NCBI RefSeq assembly: GCF_900129125.1
Contig: NZ_FQVJ01000015.1
Span: 1 to 64,000, forward strand
Source: Acidocella aminolytica 101 = DSM 11237
GTDB lineage: Bacteria > Pseudomonadota > Alphaproteobacteria > Acetobacterales > Acetobacteraceae
Direction: 5' to 3'
DNA length: 64,000 nt
Positions 8,654-18,681 of the stretch are shown in pieces (positions within the stretch are counted from its first letter, which is position 1; each line of letters begins with the position of its first letter). Both the position numbers and the translations under genes were made by a program. A model generated the notes under the pieces. That model saw only the letters and a list, made by a program, of their open reading frames with translations, had not been told where the DNA came from and did no database searches.

Positions 8654-9149
8654 ATCCTTAGCCCTTTGTGCCTTATTTGCCCTGAGCGGCTGCGGTTTTG
8701 CGCCGCTTTATGGCGGGGCGAGGGGGCAGGCCGCCAGCGCCGGACTGGAATCTGTCTATGTGCAGAATATCCCTGAACGCACCGGACAAATTCTACGCGA
8801 GACGCTGCAACAGCAGCTTCACACCCAGGGCCAGCCGGTGACGGAGCATTATACCCTCTCCGTCAGCTACAGCATCATGCAAACCGGCGAAGGCGTGCAG
8901 GCGGACAGCTCCACCAGCCGCACCCGTTTTAACGCCCACGCGGCCTGGTCGCTTTCGCCCATTGGCCACCCGTCCAAAACGCTGATTTCCGGCAATGCCA
9001 CGGCCATGGATGCGCTGAACATCATCGACCAGCAATATTTTGCCGCGAATCTGGAAACAGAAACGGTGAATCAGCAGTTGGCCAACGAGATTTCAGCGCA
9101 GATTACCACCCAGCTAGCCGCCTGGTTCCGTGCCCACCCTGAATCATGA
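8637..9149 (+). CDS. lptE: LPS-assembly lipoprotein LptE
   Basis: Outer-membrane lipoprotein that plugs the LptD barrel during lipopolysaccharide export. The start is TTG at 8637, inside the end of leuS; AGGAT lies 9 bases upstream, and no in-frame ATG gives a signal sequence. The N-terminus is a lipoprotein signal peptide with lipobox LSGC (Cys19), followed by GFAPLYGG, the family-typical beginning of mature LptE. 170 residues, normal size. The leuS-lptE-holA order is common in proteobacteria and supports the call. Its end overlaps holA by 4 bases. Confidence 0.88.
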   Translation: MSLNRKSLALCALFALSGCGFAPLYGGARGQAASAGLESVYVQNIPERTGQILRETLQQQLHTQGQPVTEHYTLSVSYSIMQTGEGVQADSSTSRTRFNAHAAWSLSPIGHPSKTLISGNATAMDALNIIDQQYFAANLETETVNQQLANEISAQITTQLAAWFRAHPES

Positions 9150-10162
9150 AGCTGGATGCGGGCCGGACTGACGCGTTTTTAAAGGCACCCTCCGCCCCTC
9201 TGGTTCTGCTGCATGGGCCAGATGCCGGGCTGGTGGCTGAACGCGGCTTGGCCTTGGCCCGTACGGTGGAAGGCGCGTTGAGCGACCCGTTCCGGTTCGC
9301 GGAACTCTCCAACCCCTCCCCGGATGCCTTGCTGGCGGAGGCAACCGCCGCCTCCCTGGTTGGCGGGCAGCGCGTGGTCCGGGTGCGCGACGCACATGAG
9401 CCTTTGGCGAAAGCCCTGGATGCCTTGCTCAAATCCCCGCCGGATGCGCTGGTGATTCTGGAAGCCGGTGAACTCACTTCCCGTTCCAAACTTCGCAGCC
9501 TAGCGGAAAAAGCCCCCGGCATCGCCAGTATTGCCTGCTACGCCATAGACCAAGGCAAGCTGCCGCAAATCATCACCGCCCGCCTGCGCGCCCAAGGTGT
9601 TACAATCGACCGCGAGGCCGCCGCCTGGGCCGCGCAAAATCTCTCAGGCGAGGAAGGCCCGTTGCGTCAGGCGCTAGATGTACTGGTGCTGTATGCGGGG
9701 GATACACAAACGCTTTCGCTGGAAGATGTTTCCTCCATCTTGGCCGATGGCGGTGATACCTCGGTTGGAGACGCCATCGACGCGGCCCTAATCGGCGATC
9801 TGGCCGCGACGGATAAGGCTTTGTCCCTCGCTTATGAGGAAGGTGCTTCCCCGGTCGGGCTGATTCGTGTGCTTTTATCTGAGTTGGCGCGCCTGCGGCT
9901 GGCCGCCGGGGCCATGGCGGAGGGCGCTTCCGCGCAAGAGGCGATGAGTGGCATGCGCCCGCCGGTCTTTTTCAAACGTCAAACGATTGTGCAGAAAATG
10001 CTGCGCCTCTGGCCGTTAAAAGCGCTGGATCAGGCTTTGGCGGTGGCTTTAACGGCGGAAGCCGCCTGCAAAACCACCCATATCCCGGAGCAGGATTATT
10101 GCCGGCAAACGATGCTGGCTCTGGCGACACGCGCACGTAGCGCCGCCAGAGCCAGAGATTAG
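9146..10162 (+). CDS. holA: DNA polymerase III delta subunit
   Basis: The delta subunit opens the beta sliding clamp within the clamp-loader complex. The 338-residue protein begins with a LVLLHGPDAGLVAERGLALAR segment (a degenerate P-loop region with no functional Walker A). It continues with the helical collar domain; GASPVGLIRVLLSELARLRLAAG and PPVFFKRQTIVQKMLRLW are typical of the C-terminal part. It is translationally coupled to lptE and ends 9 bases from the convergent chemoreceptor stop, with no room for a terminator between. Confidence 0.92.
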   Translation: MKLDAGRTDAFLKAPSAPLVLLHGPDAGLVAERGLALARTVEGALSDPFRFAELSNPSPDALLAEATAASLVGGQRVVRVRDAHEPLAKALDALLKSPPDALVILEAGELTSRSKLRSLAEKAPGIASIACYAIDQGKLPQIITARLRAQGVTIDREAAAWAAQNLSGEEGPLRQALDVLVLYAGDTQTLSLEDVSSILADGGDTSVGDAIDAALIGDLAATDKALSLAYEEGASPVGLIRVLLSELARLRLAAGAMAEGASAQEAMSGMRPPVFFKRQTIVQKMLRLWPLKALDQALAVALTAEAACKTTHIPEQDYCRQTMLALATRARSAARARD

Positions 10163-10171
10163 CGGGTTATC

Positions 10172-12091
10172 TTAAAACTCGTCCCAATCATCATCCCGGC
10201 CGGAGATTTTCTTGAAACTGCCCGCGAAGTTGGGTGAAGGCGCTGGTGCGGCCACGGTTTCAACCGCCCGGCGTGGTTTGGGCGCCGCCGCCGCGCGCGA
10301 CTGTGTCTCGATGCGAAAGCGCGAAATCAGCCCTTCCAACGTTTCGGCTTCAGAAGACAGCGCATGGCTAGCTGCAGTGGCTTCTTCAACCATGGCGGCG
10401 TTTTGCTGGGTCATCTGGTCCATCTGGCCCATGGCGGTGTTCACCTCCGCGAGGCCATTGGCCTGAACGGTGGCGGATTCGGATATCTCCTTCACCATTT
10501 TGTTCAAATTCCCCACCTGTTCGACGATTCTCTCCAGCGCCTCACCGGTCTCGCCCACCAATCGCACGCCAGCTTGAACCTGCGCTCCGGAGGTGGAGAT
10601 CAGGGATTTAATCTCCTTCGCGGCTTCGGCCGAGCGCTGAGCCAGGGCACGCACTTCGGTAGCTACCACGGCAAATCCGCGCCCGGCATCGCCAGCTCGC
10701 GCGGCTTCCACCCCTGCATTCAGGGCCAGAAGATTCGTCTGGAAGGCGATTTCGTCAATCACGCCGATAATATTGCCGATCTGCTGGGAGGATGTCTCAA
10801 TCTCGCTCATCGCGCTCACTGCTTCGCGCATCACTGTGCCGGAATGGGCGGCGGCGCCGTGCGTTTCATTGACAACTTTCAGAACATTCCCGGCATTGCT
10901 GGCGGTTTGTTTCACCGTATCCGTCACGCTGGCCAATGCGGCGGAGGTTTCCTCAAGCGCCGCTGCCTGGCGTTCCGTTCGCTTGGCGAGATCGTCCGCC
11001 GCCTGCATCATTTCGGACGCTCCGCCCCGCACACCGGATGCATTCTGACCGATTGCGTACATGGTCTCCTGAAGTTTTTCGAGCGCGTCGTTAAAATCCA
11101 CGCGCAATTTTTCATAAGCGGTGGGGAAGCTTTGATCCAACCGGGAAGCGAGATCTCCATTCGCCAGCCGGTTCAGGCCGGTGGCAAGGGCCGCAACCAT
11201 TTCACCCTGCTCCTCCGCGAGACGTTTGGCATCAGCCATGCGCTGCTGTGCTTCAGCCTCTTGGGCACGGCGGCTGGCGACGGCTTCTGTTTCCAGCTGC
11301 GCTTTCTGTGCGGCATTTTCACGGAACCGGGTCAACGTTTCCGCCATTGTGCCAATTTCATCCGTGCGGTCGCTATAGGGAATTTTCGTATCCAGACGGC
11401 CATCAGCAAGGTGACGCATTGCTTTGCTGAGGCCCTGAAGCATTGAGGAAATATGCCGACGGGAGGCAAACACAGCCAAGAGATAAAGTGCTAGCAGCGG
11501 GACAAAAAACAAAGCCAGTGTCAGAATTTCATGATTCATGTCTGCATAGACATCGTCTACGTAAACGCCGGTGCCGATAATCCACCCCCATTGAGGCACC
11601 GCGACCATGCTGCTCATTTTAGGCTGCGGTGGACCGCCGGGCACACGCGGAAATTCGTAATGCTGAAAAAAGGTCTTTCCGGCCTCGGCGGCATCCAGCA
11701 TAGCGGGCAGGAAGATTTTGCCCTTCGCATCCGGCACGTTCAGCTGGTTGGTGCCGATCATGGCTTTGTTGGGGTGCGCCAGCACTACGCCGTCTTTGTT
11801 ATACACAAAAATATAGTTTTTACCTTGATAGCGGATTGCGCTGATCGCGGTGAGTGCCGCTTTTTGCGCGGCTTGTGTGGTCAGAGTACCGTTTTGGGCT
11901 TCTTCCACATAGTGGTCTGCGATTGACCGTGCTGTATTATCAATCGCAAGAATTTGTCCTTGCTTGGCGTGGATCTCCAGCTTGTAGGATTGCGTGACAG
12001 AGGCAATTGTACCCGTGGCCATAAGGCCCAGCGCGAATAAAAACAGCAAGGTAAATTGCCAAGTAATAGATAACCGGCGGAGAATTTGCAT
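10172..12091 (-). CDS. Methyl-accepting chemotaxis protein with periplasmic Cache domain
   Basis: A 639-residue transmembrane chemoreceptor. TM1 is at about residues 12-32. A single-Cache ligand domain spans about 36-190 ([21 protein letters not shown], then [16 protein letters not shown]). TM2 is at about 192-212, then HAMP. A long coiled-coil signalling domain has the conserved hairpin [20 protein letters not shown]. The C-terminus ends DDWDEF, resembling the pentapeptide tethers for CheR/CheB in alphaproteobacteria. The ligand is unknown; this Cache type often senses small organic acids. Its upstream region carries the two parS sites, so ParB spreading might affect its expression (inference). 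Confidence 0.93.
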   Translation of the reverse strand: MQILRRLSITWQFTLLFLFALGLMATGTIASVTQSYKLEIHAKQGQILAIDNTARSIADHYVEEAQNGTLTTQAAQKAALTAISAIRYQGKNYIFVYNKDGVVLAHPNKAMIGTNQLNVPDAKGKIFLPAMLDAAEAGKTFFQHYEFPRVPGGPPQPKMSSMVAVPQWGWIIGTGVYVDDVYADMNHEILTLALFFVPLLALYLLAVFASRRHISSMLQGLSKAMRHLADGRLDTKIPYSDRTDEIGTMAETLTRFRENAAQKAQLETEAVASRRAQEAEAQQRMADAKRLAEEQGEMVAALATGLNRLANGDLASRLDQSFPTAYEKLRVDFNDALEKLQETMYAIGQNASGVRGGASEMMQAADDLAKRTERQAAALEETSAALASVTDTVKQTASNAGNVLKVVNETHGAAAHSGTVMREAVSAMSEIETSSQQIGNIIGVIDEIAFQTNLLALNAGVEAARAGDAGRGFAVVATEVRALAQRSAEAAKEIKSLISTSGAQVQAGVRLVGETGEALERIVEQVGNLNKMVKEISESATVQANGLAEVNTAMGQMDQMTQQNAAMVEEATAASHALSSEAETLEGLISRFRIETQSRAAAAPKPRRAVETVAAPAPSPNFAGSFKKISGRDDDWDEF

Positions 12092-12197
12092 TGGCGGCCC
12101 TCATCCAAAACAGTTTGCGCCCGCTGGACGCATGAGGTCTGGACTATGACCAAAACCGGATAAGATTGCGTTAATCTGGTAATTTCGGAATCAGATA

Positions 12198-12213
12198 TGT
12201 TCCACGTGGAACA
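12198..12213. other. parS: parS centromere site 1
   Basis: Perfect 16-base palindrome TGTTCCACGTGGAACA, the ParB-binding site sequence used by many alphaproteobacteria. It is extended by one matching base on each side (12197-12214). It lies between the parB stop and the chemoreceptor start, next to a ParB whose DNA-binding helices are intact. Confidence 0.9.
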
Positions 12214-12240
12214 TCTGACAGGGATATCGGAAGCGAGACG

Positions 12241-12266
12241 CCTGATGTTCCACGTGGAACATCAGG
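12241..12266. other. parS: parS centromere site 2, inside a longer perfect palindrome
   Basis: The same 16-base site occurs at 12246-12261, but the symmetry extends 5 bases further on each side to CCTGA...TCAGG, making a perfect 26-base palindrome. It begins 10 bases after the parB stop. As RNA it would form a stable hairpin, so it may also end parB transcription, although no T-run follows on either strand. The 48-base spacing to site 1 places the two on nearly the same face of the DNA. Confidence 0.88.
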
Positions 12267-12275
12267 GAGGATGAG

Positions 12276-13154
12276 TTATTTGTTCAGAAGCGCCAGCAAG
12301 GAATCGAGTTGGTCGAGGTCGGCGTAGTTCAGCGTCAGACTGCCGCCCTTACCGTTAAATTTGATATCAACTTTCACGCCGAGCCGCTCGGACAGGCTTT
12401 TCGCCAAAGTAGCGATTTCGCTGTCTTCGGTCTTGTGCTCACGCGGTTTGCGAGTGGCATTTTCCTGGACAATGGACCGACCGAGCGTTTTGGCCAGAGC
12501 CTCTGTCTGTCGGACGGACAGTTCCTTAGCCACAACTTCCCGCGCGACCTTCAAGGGCTCGGGGTGGGCCAGCAGCGCCTTGGCGTGGCCGGTGGTAATC
12601 TGCCCTTCTTTCAGCATGGTTTGCACAAGCGTAGGGAGTTGCAGAAGCCGCATGACATTAGTGATGTGACTGCGGGATTTGCCAACCGCTTCGCCCAGCT
12701 TGTCGTGGCTGAGTTTAAATTCCTCAATCAGCCGCTTATAGCCTTCGGCCTCTTCCACCGCGTTCAGGTTTTCGCGCTGGAGGTTTTCAACTAGACCGGC
12801 GGCCATGGCGTCTGCGTCGCTGAGGTCGCGCACCAGCACGGGCACTTCATGCACCTGCGCGCGTTGAGAGGCACGCCAGCGTCGTTCACCCGCGATAATC
12901 TGATAATGCCCGACAACGCCCGGTTTGGGTCGGACCAGCAGCGGTTGCAGAATGCCGCGTTGAGAGATTGAGTCCGCTAGCTCCTGCAACGCGGATTCCT
13001 CCATCTCCTGCCGGGGCTGGAAAGGGCTAGGTTCAAGCAGATCAACCGCCAGATGCTGAACGCCAAAAGCGGTGACGCTGGTTGGGGTTGCGGCCTCGCC
13101 TAACAAAGCGGCCAATCCCCGGCCCAGGGGTTTACGCGGTTCCTTTCCGCTCAT
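12276..13154 (-). CDS. parB: Chromosome-partitioning protein ParB
   Basis: Centromere-binding CTPase that loads at parS, spreads and recruits SMC. 292 residues. The N-terminal KPLGRGLAALLGE is the ParA-stimulating tail. The CTP-binding box contains GERRWRA (from residue 89) and the ENLQRENLNAVEEAEGYKRLIEEF region. The parS-reading helix-turn-helix is HDKLGEAVGKSRSHITNVMRLLQLP. The C-terminal dimerisation segment ends LDSLLALLNK. It overlaps parA by 4 bases. Two parS sites follow its stop codon. Confidence 0.95.
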   Translation of the reverse strand: MSGKEPRKPLGRGLAALLGEAATPTSVTAFGVQHLAVDLLEPSPFQPRQEMEESALQELADSISQRGILQPLLVRPKPGVVGHYQIIAGERRWRASQRAQVHEVPVLVRDLSDADAMAAGLVENLQRENLNAVEEAEGYKRLIEEFKLSHDKLGEAVGKSRSHITNVMRLLQLPTLVQTMLKEGQITTGHAKALLAHPEPLKVAREVVAKELSVRQTEALAKTLGRSIVQENATRKPREHKTEDSEIATLAKSLSERLGVKVDIKFNGKGGSLTLNYADLDQLDSLLALLNK

Positions 13155-13948
13155 GCCATTTCCTTTCGTGCGCGCGCACGGCGCAAAAACTCAGCTGCCA
13201 GGGCAAGGTAAGCCTGTGCCCCGGTTGAGCGGAAATCATAAAGCAGGACTGGAATCCCGTGGCTAGGGGCCTCGGTGATACGGATGTTGCGGGGGATGGC
13301 GGTTTCGAACACTTTATCTCTGAAATATGTGCGGACTTCGTTGCTCACTTGTTCGGAGAGGTTGTTGCGCTTGTCCGTCATGGTCAGGACAATGCCTTCA
13401 ATGGTCAGCTTTGGATTCAAATTGCGTTTGACCATATCGACCGAGCGCATGAGCTGGGAAATACCTTCCAGGGCGAAAAACTCAGCCTGTAAGGGAACCA
13501 GAATGGCATCCGCCGCCACCAGTGCGTTGAGGGTCAGCAGAGCCAAGCCGGGTGGGCAGTCGATCAGCACGATATCGGCGTCACAGCCCTGGTTCAACGC
13601 GTCGCGGAGCAGAAATTCCCGGCGGTCCTGCTGGCCGAACTCAATATCCGCGCCGATGAGATCCGCTACGGCGGGAATGATGGAAAGATTTTCCACTTCA
13701 GTCCGCAAAATGGCTTCCGCCAGCTTGGTTTCTCCCGCCAGCAAGGAATAAGAGCCGCCATTTCGGGCTTCGTGCTCAATGCCAAGCCCGGTGGAGGCAT
13801 TGCCTTGCGGATCGATATCAATCAGCAGGACCTTAATGCCTCCAATCGCGAGTGCCGCGGCGAGGTTGATGGCGGTGGTGGTTTTGCCAACCCCGCCCTT
13901 CTGGTTGGCAACGGCGATAACGCGCGGTTTTTTATGCGGCTCCGGCAT
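13151..13948 (-). CDS. parA: Chromosome-partitioning ATPase ParA
   Basis: DNA-dependent ATPase that segregates ParB-bound origins. 265 residues. The deviant Walker A motif is QKGGVGKTTTAINLAAAL (Lys17 and Lys22), Walker B is DIVLIDCPPGL, and the N-terminal DIDPQGNASTGLGI follows the sensor pattern. It is a short chromosomal-type ParA without a helix-turn-helix extension. The start overlaps the end of rsmG by 17 bases, so the mnmG-rsmG-parA-parB order looks like one transcript. Confidence 0.95.
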   Translation of the reverse strand: MPEPHKKPRVIAVANQKGGVGKTTTAINLAAALAIGGIKVLLIDIDPQGNASTGLGIEHEARNGGSYSLLAGETKLAEAILRTEVENLSIIPAVADLIGADIEFGQQDRREFLLRDALNQGCDADIVLIDCPPGLALLTLNALVAADAILVPLQAEFFALEGISQLMRSVDMVKRNLNPKLTIEGIVLTMTDKRNNLSEQVSNEVRTYFRDKVFETAIPRNIRITEAPSHGIPVLLYDFRSTGAQAYLALAAEFLRRARARKEMA

Positions 13949-14504
13949 ATCGGATCTGGCTCACTTTCAGGATGCAGCTTTCACCCCACGCAGGGGCGGA
14001 CAGGCGTTCGGCGTCCATGTGCCAGAGCGAGGAGGCGAGCGTCAATTCGGTATCCACACCTTTTCCCTTCGGAAACAGGCAAAAACCCTCAGGGGTGAGC
14101 AAGGGGGCTGCGAGGCCCAGTAATTTTTCCAAAGGCGCCAAGGCCCTGGCGGTGATGAGCGGGGCGGGTTGAACGGGGGCGGATTCGATGCGGCAATTAT
14201 GAATTTTCGCGGGGGCGCCGGTCTGGCGCGCAGCTTCCATCAGGAACGCGGCTTTGCGAGCGTCTGATTCAATCAGCTCAAACGGGATGCCGGTGGCGAT
14301 GCACAGAATTAACCCCGGGAAGCCCGCACCGGAGCCAAGGTCGATGGCGCCGGGGGTATCCTTGGGAATATAAGGTAGTAGGCGCAGGGAATCCTGCACA
14401 TGACGCTGCCAGATATGGTTGAGGTCCGCCTTGGAGACGAGGTTGATTTTCGGCGACCATTTTAAAACGAGCGCCGCGAAATCACGGAGTTTTTCTTCGT
14501 TCAT
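13932..14504 (-). CDS. rsmG: 16S rRNA (guanine-N7)-methyltransferase RsmG (GidB)
   Basis: Methylates G527 of 16S rRNA with S-adenosylmethionine. 190 residues. The SAM-binding motif is [20 protein letters not shown] (about residues 52-71), followed by the acidic [19 protein letters not shown]. The expected [25 protein letters not shown] block precedes it. Start overlaps mnmG by 4 bases. Loss of this enzyme is known in other bacteria to give low-level streptomycin resistance; here the gene looks intact. Confidence 0.94.
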   Translation of the reverse strand: MNEEKLRDFAALVLKWSPKINLVSKADLNHIWQRHVQDSLRLLPYIPKDTPGAIDLGSGAGFPGLILCIATGIPFELIESDARKAAFLMEAARQTGAPAKIHNCRIESAPVQPAPLITARALAPLEKLLGLAAPLLTPEGFCLFPKGKGVDTELTLASSLWHMDAERLSAPAWGESCILKVSQIRYAGAA

Positions 14505-16210
14505 GCGGCGCGGCTGGCCTTTCTGAGGGCGCCGAAAATGGCGCCGAGGGCGGCGGGGGTCATGGCCTCAATCCGCCCGGCGGCGGCGAGGTTTTGCGGG
14601 CGGGTGCGTTCGAGCTTTTCACGCAGCTCAGAGGACAGGCCGCCAACATCGGCATAATTGAAATCGGCGGGGATTTTGACAGCTTCGTCCTTTTCCCGGG
14701 CGCGGATTTCGGAATTCTGGCGGGCGATATAGCCGGCATAGAGCAGGTCGGCGCGCAGAATTTGGGCCGCCCTGCCCTCGCCTTCCGGCTTGTTGTTGAA
14801 AGATGCGATTTCGGCTTTCAGCGCGGCAAAGGCTTGCGCGCGCGCAGAGCCGACGCAGCCCCAATCCAGCCCTTTTTGGGTCAGGCGGAGCTCGGCATTG
14901 TCGGCGCGCAGCAGCAGGCGATATTCGGCGCGGGAAGTGAACATGCGGTAGGGTTCGGTCACACCCTGGGTCACCAGATCGTCGATGAGAACGCCGATAT
15001 AAGCGTCCGAGCGGGAGAGATGGACCGGTGCCGCGCCCCCTGCCCTGCGCGCGGCGTTCAACCCCGCCATGAGACCTTGGGCGCCAGCTTCTTCGTATCC
15101 GGTGGTACCATTGATCTGCCCAGCAAGGAAAAGCCCAGGGAGGGCCTTTAGGTTTAAGGAATGGTCGAGGGCGCGTGGGTCCACATAATCATATTCCACC
15201 GCGTAGCCGGGGCGCAAAATTTTCGCGTATTCCAGGCCCGGGATAGTATGGATGAGGGCCACTTGCACGTCCAGCGGCAAGGAGGTGGAGATGCCGTTGG
15301 GGTAGATGGTGTCATCATCCAGCCCTTCGGGTTCCAGGAAGATCTGGTGGCCGGGTTTTTCTGAGAAGCGGACAACCTTATCCTCGATGGAGGGGCAGTA
15401 GCGCGGGCCGCGCCCGGCAATATTTCCGCCGTAAACGGCCGATTTATTTATGTTTCCCCGGATGACCGCGTGGGTTTCCTCGGTGGTGGAGGTGATGCGG
15501 CAGGAGATTTGCGGGTTGGTGATTTGGGATGTGAGTGCGGAGAATGGCTCCGGCGGGTTTTCGCCTTTGTCTTCCGGCAGATTGTCCCAGTCGATGCTGG
15601 ATTTGGCCAGACGCGCGGGGGTACCGGTTTTCAGGCGGCCCAGCGGTAGGTTGAGGCGGTGTAGATCCGCCGCCAGGGTGCAGGAGGGTGCATCCTCCAC
15701 CCGGCCGCCGGGCTGCATCTCGGTGCCGAAATGCAGGACGCCGTTGAGGAACGTACCGGTGGTGAGCACGGCGGCGGCGCAGGAGAGAGTTTTGCCGGAG
15801 GCGAGTTTAACGCCGGTGAGGCGGCCATTGGCGGTTTCCAGCCCGGCGGCTTCGTCCTCTAAAATCGTGAGATTCGCCTGCGCGGCGAGCAGTATCTGGA
15901 TGGCGTTGCGGTAGAGCTTGCGGTCCGCCTGGGCACGCGGGCCGCGCACGGCGGGGCCCTTGGCGCGGTTGAGCAGTTTGAAATGGATGCAGGCTGCATC
16001 AGTGGCTTTGGCCATCAGCCCGTCCAGCGCGTCGATCTCACGGACGAGGTGGCCCTTGCCAATGCCGCCAATGGCGGGGTTGCACGACATCTCCCCTAGC
16101 CGAGCTGCGTTTTGCGTGACCAGGAGGGTGTGCGCTCCGTAACGGGCGGCGGCGGCGGCGGCTTCCGTGCCCGCGTGGCCACCGCCGATGATGATGACGT
16201 CATAGTCCAT
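14501..16210 (-). CDS. mnmG: tRNA uridine-5-carboxymethylaminomethyl modification enzyme MnmG (GidA), short form
   Basis: FAD-dependent partner of MnmE; builds the cmnm5 group on wobble U34. The N-terminus [23 protein letters not shown] is the FAD dinucleotide fold. [35 protein letters not shown] and [19 protein letters not shown] are family signatures. At 569 residues it is about 50 short of the usual 620. The missing part lies between [15 protein letters not shown] and [18 protein letters not shown], in the helical tRNA-binding region. The reading frame is uninterrupted and the last domain ([15 protein letters not shown]...) is present, so it is probably functional. Confidence 0.95.
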   Translation of the reverse strand: MDYDVIIIGGGHAGTEAAAAAARYGAHTLLVTQNAARLGEMSCNPAIGGIGKGHLVREIDALDGLMAKATDAACIHFKLLNRAKGPAVRGPRAQADRKLYRNAIQILLAAQANLTILEDEAAGLETANGRLTGVKLASGKTLSCAAAVLTTGTFLNGVLHFGTEMQPGGRVEDAPSCTLAADLHRLNLPLGRLKTGTPARLAKSSIDWDNLPEDKGENPPEPFSALTSQITNPQISCRITSTTEETHAVIRGNINKSAVYGGNIAGRGPRYCPSIEDKVVRFSEKPGHQIFLEPEGLDDDTIYPNGISTSLPLDVQVALIHTIPGLEYAKILRPGYAVEYDYVDPRALDHSLNLKALPGLFLAGQINGTTGYEEAGAQGLMAGLNAARRAGGAAPVHLSRSDAYIGVLIDDLVTQGVTEPYRMFTSRAEYRLLLRADNAELRLTQKGLDWGCVGSARAQAFAALKAEIASFNNKPEGEGRAAQILRADLLYAGYIARQNSEIRAREKDEAVKIPADFNYADVGGLSSELREKLERTRPQNLAAAGRIEAMTPAALGAIFGALRKASRAA

Positions 16211-16383
16211 GCGCGGGGTTTAACGAGTTTGCCGGAAAAATGCCAAATGTTTGAGTTAGCGGTAACATTTTCATTTGTCGGTTTTTGCAGGGATAGGGGG
16301 TGTTATATTTCCGTTCCCGGCCCTATTTCAACGCTTCAGGCGCCTGCCTATATGTCAACAGTAGCGTAAGGAGTTTGGGCAAA

Positions 16384-16965
16384 TTGAACCAGATGGGGAA
16401 CGGAAGGCAGTTTCGGAATTCGGCCGATTCAATGCCGGCGCGTTCCGTGGCCGACTGTGGAGATTTGCCGTTTTTAATCCGCCGGGATGGGACGTGGCTT
16501 TATAAAGGCAGCCCGATCAGCCGTAAGCCGATGGTCTGCTTGTTTTCAACCGTGCTGACGCGCGATGAGGATGGGAAATATATTCTGGAAACGCCGGTGG
16601 AGCGCGGGCGGATTGAGGTGGAGGATGTACCGTTTCTGGCCGTGGAACTGGAATGGAGCGGCGGCGGGAAGGACCAGGTTCTGTGTTTCCGCACCAATGT
16701 GGACCAGTGCATCACGGCCGGGCCGGCGCATCGGATCCGTGTGGCTCATGATTTGCTGAGTTGCGAGCCTACGCCTTATCTTCATGTTCGTGATGGAAAA
16801 GGCAGATTTCCGATTGAGGCGCGGATTAGCCGCGCTACATATTATGAACTGGTGGCGCTGGCCGAACCTGGAATTGTGCGCGGGCGCAAGGTGCTGGGGG
16901 TGTGGAGCGAGGGGATTTTCTTCCCGCTCGGCGATATGCCGAATTGCTGCAAGGATGCGGACTGA
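16384..16965 (+). CDS. DUF1285-family protein of unknown function
   Basis: About 193 residues. I recognise the DUF1285 family from CGDLPFLIRRDGTWLYKGSPISRKPMVCLFSTVLTRDEDGKYIL, followed by ETPVERGRIEVEDVPFLAVELEW. It looks soluble, without a signal peptide or membrane segments, and no biochemical role is established. The open frame extends further upstream, but AAGGAG at 16368-16373 fits a TTG start at 16384 (spacing 10); ATG at 16393 is the alternative. The C-terminal NCCKDAD is unusual. It is followed after 18 bases by the NUDIX gene, so probably cotranscribed. Confidence 0.78.
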   Translation: MNQMGNGRQFRNSADSMPARSVADCGDLPFLIRRDGTWLYKGSPISRKPMVCLFSTVLTRDEDGKYILETPVERGRIEVEDVPFLAVELEWSGGGKDQVLCFRTNVDQCITAGPAHRIRVAHDLLSCEPTPYLHVRDGKGRFPIEARISRATYYELVALAEPGIVRGRKVLGVWSEGIFFPLGDMPNCCKDAD

Positions 16966-16983
16966 CGCCCAGAGCGGTGCGGC

Positions 16984-17541
16984 GTGAAAGAGGCGGCGTT
17001 GCGGGCAGCGTTTCCCGCCGGTTTGGCGCATGAAAGTCTGGCGCCGGGACGGTTGCGGCAGGCGGCGGTTCTGGTGGGGATGGAGCCCGGAAAGGGCGTA
17101 TGGCTGACCCGGCGCAGCGCCAGAATGCCGACTCATGCCGGGCAGATCTCGTTCCCGGGCGGGAAAATCGAAAAATTTGACTCCTCACCCGAGGCGGCGG
17201 CCTTGCGCGAAGCGCGCGAGGAGATTGGGCTGGACCCGGCGCCTGTGGCGATTTTAGGGCGGTTACGGGACCATATTACCGGCACGGGGTTTCATATTAC
17301 GCCGGTGGTGGCGTTGCTGCCCGAAGGGGTGAGGCTGGCGCCGGAAGAAAATGAGGTGGAAGCGTTGTTCCCACTGCCCTTCTCAGATTTGTTGAACCCG
17401 GAATTTCCGGTGCGGCGCAAGGGGGTGTGGCGCGGCGGGGAACGGGCGTTCTGGGTGTGGCCGCACCAGGATTATGTGATCTGGGGCGCGACGGCGGAGA
17501 TTTTGCGGCGGCTGGCGCTGCGGTTGCGGGGGGGTGTGTGA
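16984..17541 (+). CDS. NUDIX hydrolase, coenzyme A pyrophosphatase type
   Basis: 185 residues, predicted to cleave CoA or its derivatives to phosphopantetheine and 3',5'-ADP. The family-specific stretch before the box, LTRRSARMPTHAGQISFPGGKIE, is present, and the NUDIX catalytic core reads AALREAREEIGLD with both catalytic Glu pairs (REAREE, residues 75-80). The GTG start at 16984 has no strong ribosome site. Its stop overlaps the GTG start of the CCA enzyme (GTGA), a coupled pair common in alphaproteobacteria. Confidence 0.88.
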   Translation: MKEAALRAAFPAGLAHESLAPGRLRQAAVLVGMEPGKGVWLTRRSARMPTHAGQISFPGGKIEKFDSSPEAAALREAREEIGLDPAPVAILGRLRDHITGTGFHITPVVALLPEGVRLAPEENEVEALFPLPFSDLLNPEFPVRRKGVWRGGERAFWVWPHQDYVIWGATAEILRRLALRLRGGV

Positions 17542-18671
17542 TCTGTTTGCCGGGACTGGATGCGGTGTGGGCGGCGGTGCCGGAAGCCAGGATGGTGGGC
17601 GGCGCGGTGCGCGACATGCTGGCCGGGCGGGAGGTAGCGGATGTGGATTTTGCCTCGCCCTTGGCGCCTGAAACCGTGATGGCGCGGGCGCGGGCGGCGG
17701 GGTTGAAGGCGGTGCCTACCGGCATTGCCCATGGTACGGTGACTATTGTGGCCGAAGGGCAAGGGTTTGAGGTGACAACCTTGCGCCGGGACGTGCAGAC
17801 GGATGGGCGGCACGCGGTGGTGGCCTTTACCGATGACTGGCGGGAGGACGCAGCGCGGCGGGATTTCACGATCAATGCGATGAACTGCACGCGCGGCGGC
17901 GAAATTTTCGATTATTTTGGCGGGCGGGCGGATTTGCAGGCCGGGATTGTGCGGTTTGTGGGCGATGCGCGGCAGCGGATTGAGGAGGATTATCTCCGTA
18001 TTTTGCGGTTTTTCCGGTTTTTCGCGCGTTATGGGCAAGGCGCGCCGGATGCGGCGGCGGTGGCGGCGATTCAGGCGGGGCGCGCGGGGCTACGGCAGCT
18101 TTCAGCCGAGCGCGTGTGGAGCGAGGTGAAAAAGATATTAACCCCCCCTGCCCCGCTGGCCGCCGTGACTTTGATGCATGAGACAGGTGTACTGGAGGTG
18201 GTGTTGCCCGGCGCGAAGCCGGAGCGGCTGGCGGCATTGCTGGCGCGCCGGGCGCCATGTGAGCCGCTATTGCGCGTGGCGGCGCTGACGGATGAGGATT
18301 TGGCCACGCGGCTGCGGTTAAGTGGGGCTGAGGCGGCGCTTCTGGCTGGCTGGCGCGGGACGTTGGCGTTGCGACCTGGGGATGATGAGGCCACGCTGCG
18401 CCGGGCCTTGGCGGCGGAGACGCTGGAGATTTTGCTGGGCCGGGTGTGGCTGCAAGGTGGAGAGGATGCGGGCTGGGCCAGGTTACGGGACCGGCTGGCG
18501 GCGACGGAGCGCCCGGTTTTTCCGCTGCAAGGGCGGGATTTGACGGCTTTGGGGGTGCCTCCCGGTAAAAAGCTGGGGGAAATTTTAAGGCTCACCCGCC
18601 AGAATTGGCTGAAAGGCGGGTGTGTGGCGGATAAGCAGTTCTGCCTGGATTTGGCAAAGTCCCTGATATAA
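17538..18671 (+). CDS. cca: CCA tRNA nucleotidyltransferase (poly(A) polymerase family)
   Basis: Adds or repairs the 3' CCA of tRNAs. 377 residues from GTG 17538. The head domain has MVGGAVRDMLAG (residues 19-30) and the metal-binding DVDF (35-38), then TLRRDVQTDGRHAVVAFTDDWREDAARRDFTINAMN, containing the RRDFTINA signature. The neck has RIEEDYLRILRFFRFFARYG, the amino-acid template for nucleotide choice. No HD phosphohydrolase domain. The frame is open upstream to 17427, but that part is the NUDIX gene in another frame. It converges on cobQ, leaving 10 bases. Confidence 0.9.
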   Translation: MICLPGLDAVWAAVPEARMVGGAVRDMLAGREVADVDFASPLAPETVMARARAAGLKAVPTGIAHGTVTIVAEGQGFEVTTLRRDVQTDGRHAVVAFTDDWREDAARRDFTINAMNCTRGGEIFDYFGGRADLQAGIVRFVGDARQRIEEDYLRILRFFRFFARYGQGAPDAAAVAAIQAGRAGLRQLSAERVWSEVKKILTPPAPLAAVTLMHETGVLEVVLPGAKPERLAALLARRAPCEPLLRVAALTDEDLATRLRLSGAEAALLAGWRGTLALRPGDDEATLRRALAAETLEILLGRVWLQGGEDAGWARLRDRLAATERPVFPLQGRDLTALGVPPGKKLGEILRLTRQNWLKGGCVADKQFCLDLAKSLI

Positions 18672-18681
18672 TCAAGGGGGT

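Noticed and set aside
10364-11446. 360-residue rightward frame within the chemoreceptor
   Set aside because: Low-complexity shadow of a repetitive coiled-coil coding sequence; no start context.
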